From UBA7672 sp041166025 (GTDB lineage: Bacteria > Pseudomonadota > Alphaproteobacteria > Caulobacterales > Hyphomonadaceae), in contig JBEAMJ010000037.1 in the NCBI GenBank assembly GCA_041166025.1, positions 1 to 64,000 of the forward strand: a stretch of DNA of 64,000 nucleotides, in the 5' to 3' direction. How positions within the stretch are numbered: position 1 is the stretch's first letter; the number at the start of each line of letters is the position of its first letter. The notes below the pieces were generated by a model. The model did not search any database and was not told the origin of the DNA. It worked only from the letters and a program-made list of their open reading frames with translations. A program made the position numbers and the translations under genes. Below, piece after piece: positions 8,320 through 16,760 of the stretch.

Positions 8320-10893
8320 ATGCGGTCCTGGTTTGCAAGCGCCTTGGCGCTGACTGCATCAGCTGGCGCCCTTGCGTCGGCGCAGGCGGCATGGGCGCAG
8401 CAACCGCCCTCCCGGCCCCCGACGCCCCAGCAGCAGCAGATCATCGGCCGCATCCTGGTGGAGGGTAACCAGCGCATCGAGGCGCGGACCGTGCTGTCCT
8501 ACCTCCTGGTTCGACCGGGCGACCCGTTCGATGAAGAGCGCATAGGTCTGTCGGTCCGGGCGCTTGGCGCTACGGGGCTGTTCGCCGACATCCAGATCGA
8601 AACGCGGGGCACGGACCTCGTCATCCGCGTGCTCGAGAACCCGATCATCAACCGCATCACCTTCGAGGGGAACAACGCAGTCACGACCGAGCGCCTCGAG
8701 GAAGAGACTGAGGCAGAGCCACGCCAGACCTTCACGCTGTCGCGCGTCGAGCAGGATGTGCAGCGCATTCTCGAAGTCTATCGCCGCGCCGGCCGCTTCG
8801 CGGCGACCGTGACGCCGCAGTACAAGGTGCTGCCGCAGAACCGCGCCGACCTGATCTTCGTGATCGACGAGGGCCCCACAACGGGCGTGAGCTCGATCAA
8901 CTTCATCGGCAACGAGGCGTTCCCGGACGACCGGCTGCGCCGCGAGATCACCACGCGGCAGTCGCGTTGGTGGCGCTTTTTCGAACAGGCCGACAACTAC
9001 AACCCCGGCCAGGTCGAATACGACCGTTCGCAGCTGACCGAGTTCTACACCAACGAGGGCTATGCTGATTTCCGCGTGATCTCGTCCGTGGCCGAGCTGA
9101 CGCCCAACCGGCGCGACTTCTATCTCACCTTCACCATCGATGAGGGTGAGCAGTACAAGTTCGGCGAACTGAAGGTGCAGACCGAGCTGGAGAAGCTTTC
9201 GGGCGAGCGGCTTGCGCTGTTCCTGCCGATGAAGCAGGGCGACCAGTTCCGTTCCAAGAGCATCCAGGACGCGATTGACTCGCTCACTTTTGCCGCCGGT
9301 ATCGCGGGCTATGCTAACGTGCAGATCCGGCCGCGCGAGGTGCGCGATTCCGTAAACAACACAATCGGCATCACCTTCGAGGTCGACGAAGGCGCGCGTG
9401 TCTACATCGAGCGCATCGATATCCAGGGTAACACGCAGACGCTTGATCGCGTGATCCGCCGCGAAATCCGCGTGGCGGAGGGCGACCAGTACAATCCGGT
9501 GCAGATCGACAACGCCAAGAACCGCATCCGGTCGCTCGGCTTCTTCAATCCGGAGACGGTTGAGATCACGGATGAGCCAGGCTCGGTGCCGGATCGTTCC
9601 GTGGTCAAGGTCAAGGTCGAGGAAGAGGCAACCGGCGAACTCGCTTTCTCGGCTGGTTTCTCCTCGCAGGATGCATTTCTGTTCTCGGCGAGCGCCCAGC
9701 AACGCAACTTCCGTGGCCGGGGCCAGTTCCTTTCAGCGCGCATCCAGACGACAGCCCGCCAGCAGGACCTCGAATTCCGCTTCACCGAGCCGAAATTCCA
9801 GGACCGGAACCTGGCGGTGGGCCTCGACCTGTTTGCGACGCAGTCGGACTTCTTCGACATCTCCGGCTTCGAGAACTCGATTGTCGGCCTCGGCGGGCGC
9901 CTATTGTTCCCGCTATCCGACACCGACCAGCTTGGCCTGCGCTACCGCCTGCGGAGCGACAACCTGCAGCTGGAGGACGATCCGGACTCCTTCTTCTTCA
10001 CTGACTGTACGACCAATTCGATCTTCAGGTCATCGCTATGCGACCAGCAGGGCGAACGGCTGACGTCATCGATCGGCTACACCGTCACGATGAACCGGAC
10101 GAACGACTATCTGGAGCCCACCCGCGGCTTCAATCTCAACTTCAGCCAGGACATTGCGGGGCTCGGCGGGGACGTAAATTACCTGCGCAACGAGTTCGAA
10201 GGTTCACTCTATCATGGTTTCGCGCCCGGTTGGACGCTGCGCTCGCGGCTCGAACTAGGCCTGATTGAAAGCTGGGGTGACGAAGGCATTCGCATCAACG
10301 ACCGCTTCTTCAAGGGCGGGAACTCGTTCCGAGGCTTCGACGTGGCGGGTCTTGGCCCGCGGGAGGTCGAGTACGCGTTCCCGACAGAGCAGATCGCGCT
10401 GGCGCCGGGCGTGACGCCACCTCAATTCTCCAGGCCTGCGCTCAACACTGACGGGACCCAGCAGGTCGATAACGCGGGCAATCTGCTTTATTTCACGGCG
10501 GAGCGTGACGACGACGGAAATCTGCTCCCCGCCACCGTGTTGCCTGGCAATGCGCTGGGCGGCAAGGCATATGCGATTGCCTCCTTGGAGCTGGCCTTCC
10601 CCCTGCCGTATGTTCCGGAAGAATTTGGCCTAGATGGAGCATTTTTCTTCGAGGCGGGCACGCTGGGACTGCTGGATGAGCGCGACCGCGAGCGGCGCGG
10701 CCAACCGGACCCCAACGACCCGCTGCGCATCCGCCTGGTCGACGATAGCGCCAGCCTGCGCGCAAGCGCGGGTCTAAGTATCGGGTGGGACTCGCCCTTC
10801 GGGCCCATCCGCTTCGACTTCTCGCATATCCTTGCGAGCGAGGAATACGACCGGACCGAAACGTTCCGGTTCGCTACCAACACAAGGTTCTAG
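8320..10893 (+). CDS. bamA: Outer membrane protein assembly factor BamA
   Basis: BamA is the essential Omp85 protein that inserts beta-barrels into the outer membrane. The 857-residue precursor has a signal peptide ending near AQAAWAQQ (about residue 27). Five POTRA repeats follow (about 45-420, each with the G-(N)-x-F/I pattern such as VEGNQRIE, FEGNNAVT, FIGNEAF and IQGNTQT). A C-terminal 16-strand barrel ends in Phe. A short disordered-looking insert near residues 685-745 lies in an extracellular loop and varies in this family. I chose ATG 8320, preceded by GAGGGG, over an in-frame TTG three bases earlier. Confidence 0.97.
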   Translation: MRSWFASALALTASAGALASAQAAWAQQPPSRPPTPQQQQIIGRILVEGNQRIEARTVLSYLLVRPGDPFDEERIGLSVRALGATGLFADIQIETRGTDLVIRVLENPIINRITFEGNNAVTTERLEEETEAEPRQTFTLSRVEQDVQRILEVYRRAGRFAATVTPQYKVLPQNRADLIFVIDEGPTTGVSSINFIGNEAFPDDRLRREITTRQSRWWRFFEQADNYNPGQVEYDRSQLTEFYTNEGYADFRVISSVAELTPNRRDFYLTFTIDEGEQYKFGELKVQTELEKLSGERLALFLPMKQGDQFRSKSIQDAIDSLTFAAGIAGYANVQIRPREVRDSVNNTIGITFEVDEGARVYIERIDIQGNTQTLDRVIRREIRVAEGDQYNPVQIDNAKNRIRSLGFFNPETVEITDEPGSVPDRSVVKVKVEEEATGELAFSAGFSSQDAFLFSASAQQRNFRGRGQFLSARIQTTARQQDLEFRFTEPKFQDRNLAVGLDLFATQSDFFDISGFENSIVGLGGRLLFPLSDTDQLGLRYRLRSDNLQLEDDPDSFFFTDCTTNSIFRSSLCDQQGERLTSSIGYTVTMNRTNDYLEPTRGFNLNFSQDIAGLGGDVNYLRNEFEGSLYHGFAPGWTLRSRLELGLIESWGDEGIRINDRFFKGGNSFRGFDVAGLGPREVEYAFPTEQIALAPGVTPPQFSRPALNTDGTQQVDNAGNLLYFTAERDDDGNLLPATVLPGNALGGKAYAIASLELAFPLPYVPEEFGLDGAFFFEAGTLGLLDERDRERRGQPDPNDPLRIRLVDDSASLRASAGLSIGWDSPFGPIRFDFSHILASEEYDRTETFRFATNTRF

Positions 10894-10905
10894 GGTACAA
10901 GCGTC

Positions 10906-11514
10906 ATGAAACTCCGAAACATCGTCCTCGCAGTTGTCCTGTTCACCGGGCTCAGCAATGTCGCAGGGGTCGCCCTCGCGCAGACGAAGGTGTTCATCGT
11001 CAACGAAGCCAAGATCCGCGCCGACAGCAAGCTGGGCAAGGCGCTTGCGGCTCAGATGCAGCAAGTTGGAACGGCCGGCGTCGACCAGCTCGGGCTCAAG
11101 ACCCTGCAGTCCGAGGTAAAGACTGAAGGCGAGGCGCTGAAGCCGCAAGTGCAGTCGCTGACCAAGGAAGCGCTGGCCTCGAACCCGACGCTCAAGACGC
11201 GGGTCGAGAACTATCAGAAAAAGATGAACGAGCTGGCCGCCAAGTCGAATGCGCTGGACCAGCGCATGGAACAGCAGGAAGCAGCCAACCAGATCGCATT
11301 CAATTTCGTGCTGGTGCCGGCCGTCGAAGCGGTTGCCAAGGAGGTGGGCGCAGATGTCGTGCTGAGCTACAATTCGGCGTTGTTCAACAAGGACGCCGTC
11401 GATATCTCCGCGAAGGTCGTGGCGAGGCTCGATGCGACTGTGCCCACGCTCGAGGCGCTGAAGGCCGCACTGCCGGCCCCGCAGACCCCGGCGCCGAAGC
11501 CGGCCGGCCAGTAA
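10906..11514 (+). CDS. skp: Periplasmic OmpH/Skp-family chaperone
   Basis: Skp holds unfolded outer-membrane proteins in the periplasm and feeds BamA. The 202-residue precursor has a clear signal peptide (about 1-26, ending VALAQ). A mature start KVFIVNEAKI resembles the family strand FVD..KI. A long helical arm (about 60-130) with many Lys/Glu/Gln and a return strand ADVVLSYNSAL follow. A Pro/Ala-rich tail ends the protein. The gene follows bamA by 12 bases and precedes lpxD, the conserved order. Skp is poorly conserved, so the call rests on architecture plus context. Confidence 0.88.
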   Translation: MKLRNIVLAVVLFTGLSNVAGVALAQTKVFIVNEAKIRADSKLGKALAAQMQQVGTAGVDQLGLKTLQSEVKTEGEALKPQVQSLTKEALASNPTLKTRVENYQKKMNELAAKSNALDQRMEQQEAANQIAFNFVLVPAVEAVAKEVGADVVLSYNSALFNKDAVDISAKVVARLDATVPTLEALKAALPAPQTPAPKPAGQ

Positions 11515-11536
11515 TCCGGACAAGAAGGCGGGGGCC

Positions 11537-12547
11537 GTGATCGATCCGAGATTTTACGCGGTTCCACAGCCCCTCACGGCTTCCGAAATTGCCAGTATGC
11601 TGGGGGTCGCCATCACGCTTGGCGACCCTTTGCGCGTTGTGTCCTCGCTGGCGCCGGTGGATCGGGCGCGGGGAGATGATCTGGTGTTTCTCGAGCGTGA
11701 GGCCCCAGCCGGCGCGAAGGTGAGCGCGGGTATCTGCCTGACGGCGCCTGAAGCGGCGGCGGCGATGCCTGATGGGCCGGTTGTGATCGCCGTGGCGCAT
11801 CCACGTGCGGCATTTGCAAGGGTTGCAGAGCGACTGGTGCAGGTTCGCACACTCGATCCCGGCCCGCGCGTGCATGGATCCGCGCGCGTAGCGGCGAGCG
11901 CAGTCCTGGGGCCTGGAGTCGTCATCGGCGCGGGCGCTGCCATCGGGGCAGGCACACGGGTTGGTGCCAACGCAGTGATCGGTCCCGGCGTTCAGGTTGG
12001 CGTCAACACTCAGATCGGCAGCAATGCAACGCTGATGTGTGCGCTGATCGGCGACGGCGTGACCCTTTACCCCGGCACGGTGATCGGCGAAGCCGGATTC
12101 GGTCTGGCGCCCGGTGCGAGCGGGCCCCGGTTGATGCCTCATTACGGGCGGGTGGTTATCCAGAACGGCGTTTCCGTAGGGGCGGGCTCCTGCATCGATC
12201 GTGGCGTACTCGACGACACGGTGATCGGCGAGGGCAGCCACATCGATAATCTTTGCCATATCGGGCACAATTGCCGGGTTGGCGCGCATGTGGCGATGGC
12301 TGCTTTCGGCGGCATTTCAGGCTCATGTGACATTGGCGACGGTGTGCAGTTCGGCGGCCGCGTCGGGGTAAAGGACCATGTGCGGATCGGGCCGGGCGCG
12401 CGAATCGCCGCCGCTTCCGTCGTGCTTGGCGACGTGCCGGCGGGCCAGACGTGGGCCGGCTATCCTGCCAAGCCCAGCCGGACATGGATGCGCGAGCTTG
12501 CATGGCTTGCCCGGTCGGCGCAAAAGCGTCTCCTTGTCAAGGAATAG
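11537..12547 (+). CDS. lpxD: UDP-3-O-(3-hydroxyacyl)glucosamine N-acyltransferase
   Basis: LpxD performs the third step of lipid A synthesis, transferring a hydroxyacyl chain from ACP to the glucosamine nitrogen. The 336-residue protein has a uridine-binding N-domain (1-100). A left-handed beta-helix of hexapeptide repeats follows (about 105-290) with the catalytic-His segment HIGHN (241-245), and the protein ends in a helical tail. The start is GTG 11537 after AAGGCGGGG. The next gene 32 bases on is lpxA. The fabZ gene that usually sits between them is not present in the window. Confidence 0.95.
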   Translation: MIDPRFYAVPQPLTASEIASMLGVAITLGDPLRVVSSLAPVDRARGDDLVFLEREAPAGAKVSAGICLTAPEAAAAMPDGPVVIAVAHPRAAFARVAERLVQVRTLDPGPRVHGSARVAASAVLGPGVVIGAGAAIGAGTRVGANAVIGPGVQVGVNTQIGSNATLMCALIGDGVTLYPGTVIGEAGFGLAPGASGPRLMPHYGRVVIQNGVSVGAGSCIDRGVLDDTVIGEGSHIDNLCHIGHNCRVGAHVAMAAFGGISGSCDIGDGVQFGGRVGVKDHVRIGPGARIAAASVVLGDVPAGQTWAGYPAKPSRTWMRELAWLARSAQKRLLVKE

Positions 12548-12579
12548 CCGGGCCTGCCCGGCCAAGGGCGCCGGCGCAC

Positions 12580-13371
12580 ATGGCAGTCACCATCCATCCC
12601 AGCGCAATCGTGGAGCAGGGCGCAGAGCTCGCCGACGGGGTCGAGATCGGGCCGTTCTGCATGGTCTCGGGTAAGGCGCGGCTGGCGGAGAATGTTCGGC
12701 TCGTATCGCACGTGTCCATCGCCGGCTCGACCAGCGTTGGCGCGCGCTCGACAATCTATCCTTTCGCTTCGCTCGGTCACCCGCCGCAGGACAATCGCTA
12801 CAAGGGCGAGGACACGCAGCTGATCGTCGGCGCCGATACGCGTATCCGCGAGTCCGCCGTGCTGCATCTCGGCACCGCACAAGGACGCGGACGCACGGTG
12901 GTGGGCGACAGGTGCCTGCTGATGAACGGCGCGCATGTCGGGCACGATGGCATCATCGGTAATGGCGTGACGCTGGCGACACATTCCGTCACCGGTGGCC
13001 TTGCTGTCCTGGAAGACTCCGTGATCCTGGGCGGCAACTCGGCGATCCACCAGCTTGGGCGGGTCGGTCTCGGCGCCTTCGTGGGCGGCTGCGCGCCTGT
13101 GGTCGGCGATGTGATCCCTTATGGCATGGTAGACAATTCCGGTGCTCTGCATGGGCTCAACATCGTCGGGCTCAAGCGTCGTGGCGCCTCACGCGACACG
13201 ATCCATGCCTTGCGTGGCGTTTACCGCGTTCTCTTCCACGGTGCGGGCCTCTTCGAGGAGAGGCTGGCGGAGGTAACAGAGAGCCACGGGCATTTGTCGG
13301 AGGTAAAGCGCATTCTCGATTTCATTGCCGCCGGCGAGAAGCGGCCGCTTTGCCTGCCAAGGCCCGCGTGA
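12580..13371 (+). CDS. lpxA: UDP-N-acetylglucosamine acyltransferase
   Basis: LpxA catalyses the first step of lipid A synthesis, O-acylation of UDP-GlcNAc with hydroxyacyl-ACP. The 263-residue length is typical. Hexapeptide-repeat beta-helix fills residues 3-190 (IHPSAIVEQGAEL at the start), and His119/His122 in the AHVGHD motif include the catalytic base. A helical C-domain contains GLKRRGAS. I chose ATG 12580 because MAVTIHPSA is the standard N-terminus. The frame runs further upstream into lpxD without support. The stop overlaps the ATG of lpxI (TGATG). Confidence 0.96.
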   Translation: MAVTIHPSAIVEQGAELADGVEIGPFCMVSGKARLAENVRLVSHVSIAGSTSVGARSTIYPFASLGHPPQDNRYKGEDTQLIVGADTRIRESAVLHLGTAQGRGRTVVGDRCLLMNGAHVGHDGIIGNGVTLATHSVTGGLAVLEDSVILGGNSAIHQLGRVGLGAFVGGCAPVVGDVIPYGMVDNSGALHGLNIVGLKRRGASRDTIHALRGVYRVLFHGAGLFEERLAEVTESHGHLSEVKRILDFIAAGEKRPLCLPRPA

Positions 13372-14222
13372 TGGCTTCCACGCGGCTGGCCATCGTTGCA
13401 GGGGGCGGGGACCTTCCGCGCCGCGTCGCCGAACAGGCGCGCCGGGTGGGGCGCAACCCGTTCGTGGTTGGGCTCAAGGGTTTTGTCGATCCGGCGCTGG
13501 TGGCTGAGTTCGAAGGACCCGAACTGTCGGTCGGCGAACTCGGCCGTTTGATGCAGTTGATGAAGAAGGAAGGCTGCGAGGAGATGGTGTTCGCCGGCTC
13601 GCTGAAGCGGCCGGATTTCGCTTCGCTCAAGCTCGACCTGAAGGGCGTGCAGTCGCTGCCGCGTATTCTTGCGGCGGCGAAGAAGGGCGACGATGCGCTG
13701 CTGCGCGCCGTGATGGACGTCTTCGCCGAGGCGGGCTTCCGCATTCTCGGCGCCGACGATGTTCTGAACGATTTACGAGTCGGCGCTGGGCCGCTCGGGC
13801 GAATCGCGCCGCTGCCGGAGCACTGGCCGGACATCAGGCGAGCGGCGGAGGTGGCGCGCGTTTCTGGCTCGCTCGAGATCGGGCAGGGCGCCGTATCCTG
13901 CGGCGGGCTGATCCTGGCGGTGGAGGCGCAGGAGGGCACTGACCGAATGCTGGCGCGTATTCCGGAACTTGTTGCGGAGATCCGTGGAACACCGGAAGCG
14001 CGGCGCGGCGTGCTGGTCAAGGCCGCCAAGCCACAGCAGGAAAGGCGCATCGACCTGCCGACGATTGGGGTGGCGACGGTGGCCGGCGCCGACAGGGCCG
14101 GATTGGCAGGAATTGCCGTCGAAGCCGGTGCTGCGCTGGTGGTGGACCGAGCGGCTGTGGCGGCTGCGGCAGATGCAGCCGGCATCTTCATCGTTGGCTT
14201 CACCGGAGCGGACCTCGCGTGA
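13371..14222 (+). CDS. lpxI: UDP-2,3-diacylglucosamine diphosphatase LpxI
   Basis: LpxI hydrolyses UDP-2,3-diacylglucosamine to lipid X and UMP. It replaces LpxH in alphaproteobacteria. The 283-residue protein has the family's N-terminal VAGGGDLPRR segment and the C-terminal region GVLVKAAKPQQERRIDLPTIG. There, many homologues have KPxQDxRxDLPxIG, with a catalytic Asp in the place that reads Glu here (PQQERRIDLP). Domain content and length match DUF1009. ATG 13371 overlaps lpxA, and the stop overlaps the GTG start of lpxB, so lpxA-lpxI-lpxB are translationally coupled. Confidence 0.93.
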   Translation: MASTRLAIVAGGGDLPRRVAEQARRVGRNPFVVGLKGFVDPALVAEFEGPELSVGELGRLMQLMKKEGCEEMVFAGSLKRPDFASLKLDLKGVQSLPRILAAAKKGDDALLRAVMDVFAEAGFRILGADDVLNDLRVGAGPLGRIAPLPEHWPDIRRAAEVARVSGSLEIGQGAVSCGGLILAVEAQEGTDRMLARIPELVAEIRGTPEARRGVLVKAAKPQQERRIDLPTIGVATVAGADRAGLAGIAVEAGAALVVDRAAVAAAADAAGIFIVGFTGADLA

Positions 14223-15367
14223 GCCATGTGTATCTCGTCGCGGCGGAGGATTCCGGCGACGCCATCGGTGCGGACGTCATCGACGCGATGCGGGCAATGG
14301 ACCCCTCGGTGCAGATTTCCGGCATCGGCGGAGAACGGATGAAGGCCCGCGGCGTTTCGGCCGATGTCGACATGTCAGGGCTCGCTGTGCTGGGTTTGAT
14401 CGAGGGTCTCAAGGCCTATGGCCGCGTCAAGCAAGCGGTGCAGGCTACGGCCGAAGCCATCGCCAAGGTCGATCCCGATAGTGTGGTGCTGATCGACAGC
14501 TGGGGCTTCATGTGGCGCGTGGCCCGCGCGCTGAAGCTGCGGGGCGTTCGGGCGAAGCGGATCAAGCTGATTGGCCCACAGGTGTGGGCGACGCGCCCCG
14601 GACGCGCGCGCGTACTGGCGCAGTGGGTAGACCATCTGCTGTGCATCCATCCCTTCGAGCAGCCATTCTATGTCAGGTGGCGCCTGCCAACGACAGTGAT
14701 CGGCAATCCAGCGCTGCATCGGCTGCCGAAAGGCGACGGCGCAGCCTTCAAGGCCCGCCACGGCATCCCCGCCGGCGCGCCGGTGCTCGGCTTGCTGCCG
14801 GGCAGCCGCAACGCGGAGATGCGCCGTGTCGCGCCGACACTGTTCGAGGCCGTGCGGCAAGCGCGGGCAGCCGTTCCGGGCGCGCATACTGTCTGCATGG
14901 TGGCGCCCAGCGTGGCCGCCGAGGTGGAGCGGCAGGCGGCGGCGCAGGCCTATCCGATCGTGTTGGTAAAGGATGAGGACGAGAAAGCCGACGCCTTTGC
15001 CGCAATGACGGTCGCCATTGCCTGTTCGGGCACGGTGACGACGGAACTTGCAGCGCAGGGCGCGGCCGTGGTGACGGGCTACAAGCTCGGCTGGATCACC
15101 TGGGCGCTGCTGCGGGGCATCTTGATGAAGACCAGGTATGCGGCACTGGTGAACATTGCAGTCAACGCCGAGGTGATCCCGGAATTCGTCCAGACGCGCT
15201 TCCATGCCGGCAGGATCGCGGCGGCTGCGATCGAGCGCCTTACCCGGGCAGACATTCGCGATGCCCAATTGTCAGCGCAGGCGAAGGCGATCACCGCCAT
15301 GAAGGGCACGGAACGGCCCGCCGCCGAAATCTCGGCGGAGACGATCCTGCGATTGTCGCAGTTCTGA
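14219..15367 (+). CDS. lpxB: Lipid-A-disaccharide synthase
   Basis: This GT19 glycosyltransferase joins lipid X and UDP-diacylglucosamine to form the beta-1,6 disaccharide on the inner membrane face. The 382-residue product begins with VAAEDSGDAIGA, a variant of the family VAGExSGDxLGA loop. It contains IGPQVWATRPGR (about 120-131), FEQPFY and LLPGSRNAEM, all conserved. The start GTG 14219 overlaps the lpxI stop by four bases. This is the last gene of the long + strand run and converges with gltA 50 bases away. Confidence 0.96.
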   Translation: MSHVYLVAAEDSGDAIGADVIDAMRAMDPSVQISGIGGERMKARGVSADVDMSGLAVLGLIEGLKAYGRVKQAVQATAEAIAKVDPDSVVLIDSWGFMWRVARALKLRGVRAKRIKLIGPQVWATRPGRARVLAQWVDHLLCIHPFEQPFYVRWRLPTTVIGNPALHRLPKGDGAAFKARHGIPAGAPVLGLLPGSRNAEMRRVAPTLFEAVRQARAAVPGAHTVCMVAPSVAAEVERQAAAQAYPIVLVKDEDEKADAFAAMTVAIACSGTVTTELAAQGAAVVTGYKLGWITWALLRGILMKTRYAALVNIAVNAEVIPEFVQTRFHAGRIAAAAIERLTRADIRDAQLSAQAKAITAMKGTERPAAEISAETILRLSQF

Positions 15368-15418
15368 ACGGGAGGGTGCCCCTTTGCGGAGCGCCCGTCC
15401 GTCGCCAAAGCGCCTGCG

Positions 15419-16723
15419 CTACTTTCGGGCATCCATCGGGATATAGTCGCGTTGTGGCGCCCCGGTGTAGACTTGGCGGGGGCGGCCGATGCGCTGGGTG
15501 GGGTCCGTGGTCATCTCTTCCCACTGGGCGATCCAGCCCACCGTGCGTGCGAGGGCGAAGAGCACGGTGAACATGGAAACCGGGAAGCCCATCGCCTTGA
15601 GCGTGATCCCCGAATAAAAGTCCACGTTCGGATAGAGTTTCTTCTCAATGAAGTATTCGTCGGAGAGAGCGATCTTCTCGAGTTCCATTGCGACCTCAAG
15701 CAGCGGATCGTTGATGCCGACTTCCTTCAGCACCTCGCGGCAGGTCTGTTGCATCACTTTCGCGCGCGGATCGTAGTTCTTGTAGACGCGGTGGCCGAAG
15801 CCCATCAGGCGGACGCCGTCCACCTTGTTCTTCACCTTGTCGACATGCTTGCGCACGTTGTCGACGGTGCCGATCTCCTGGAGCATCTGCAGCGCCGCCT
15901 CGTTGGCGCCGCCATGTGCTGGTCCCCAGAGGCAGGCGATACCGGCCGCGATGCAGGCAAACGGATTGGCGCCCGACGAGCCGGCGAGGCGTACCGTCGA
16001 GGTCGAGGCGTTCTGCTCGTGATCGGCATGCAGGATGAAAATGCGGTCCATCGCGCGAGCGAGCACAGGGTTGATCTCGTAATCTTCGGCGGGAACGGCA
16101 AAACACATGCGCAGGAAGTTCGACGCGTAGTCGTATTCGTTGCGCGGGCTGACGAAGGGTTGGCCAGCTGAGTACTTGAAGGCGCGCGCTGCAATGGTCG
16201 GCATCTTCGCGATCATGCGGTGCTGCGCGACCTGGCGCTGGAACGGATCGTTGATGTCAGTCGAGTCGTGATAGAAGGCCGAAAGTGCGCCGACCGCACC
16301 GCACATGATCGCCATCGGGTGAGCGTCTCGGCGGAAGCCGTCGAAGAACCTGTCGAACTGCGCGTGCAGCATCGTGTGCCGGGTGATCGTACGAACGAAT
16401 TCTGCGCTTTCCTGCGGTTTGGGCAGCTCGCCGTGGAGAAGCAGGTAACAGACTTCGAGGAAGTTCGAGCGTTCAGCCAGCTGATCGATGGGGTAGCCGC
16501 GATGAAGCAGGATGCCGGCATCGCCATCGATGTAGGTGATCTGGCTTTCGCAGGAGGCCGTGGAGGTAAAGCCCGGGTCCAGCGTGAACATGCCGGTCTG
16601 GGCGTACAGCTTGCCGATATCGATCACGTCCGGACCGACAGTGCCGGCGTAGACGGGCAGTTCGACCGTCTTGCCATTTGCCGTCACGGTTGCCTTGCCG
16701 TTGGATTTCACCTTGTTTTGCAT
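15419..16723 (-). CDS. gltA: Citrate synthase (type II)
   Basis: The enzyme condenses acetyl-CoA and oxaloacetate, the entry step of the TCA cycle. The 434-residue product has the N-terminal beta domain of hexameric, NADH-sensitive bacterial citrate synthases. The active-site region includes a HADHEQNAST segment and GPAHGGANEA, followed by MGFGHRVYKNYDPRA. The catalytic Asp lies in NVDFYSGI. I chose ATG 16723 because GAGGAG lies eight bases upstream. A TTG two codons earlier would leave almost no spacing. gltX lies 37 bases upstream in the same direction. Confidence 0.97.
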   Translation of the reverse strand: MQNKVKSNGKATVTANGKTVELPVYAGTVGPDVIDIGKLYAQTGMFTLDPGFTSTASCESQITYIDGDAGILLHRGYPIDQLAERSNFLEVCYLLLHGELPKPQESAEFVRTITRHTMLHAQFDRFFDGFRRDAHPMAIMCGAVGALSAFYHDSTDINDPFQRQVAQHRMIAKMPTIAARAFKYSAGQPFVSPRNEYDYASNFLRMCFAVPAEDYEINPVLARAMDRIFILHADHEQNASTSTVRLAGSSGANPFACIAAGIACLWGPAHGGANEAALQMLQEIGTVDNVRKHVDKVKNKVDGVRLMGFGHRVYKNYDPRAKVMQQTCREVLKEVGINDPLLEVAMELEKIALSDEYFIEKKLYPNVDFYSGITLKAMGFPVSMFTVLFALARTVGWIAQWEEMTTDPTQRIGRPRQVYTGAPQRDYIPMDARK

Positions 16724-16760
16724 CGACAAGTCTCCTCAATGGTCGGCGACGCGCACCGGC

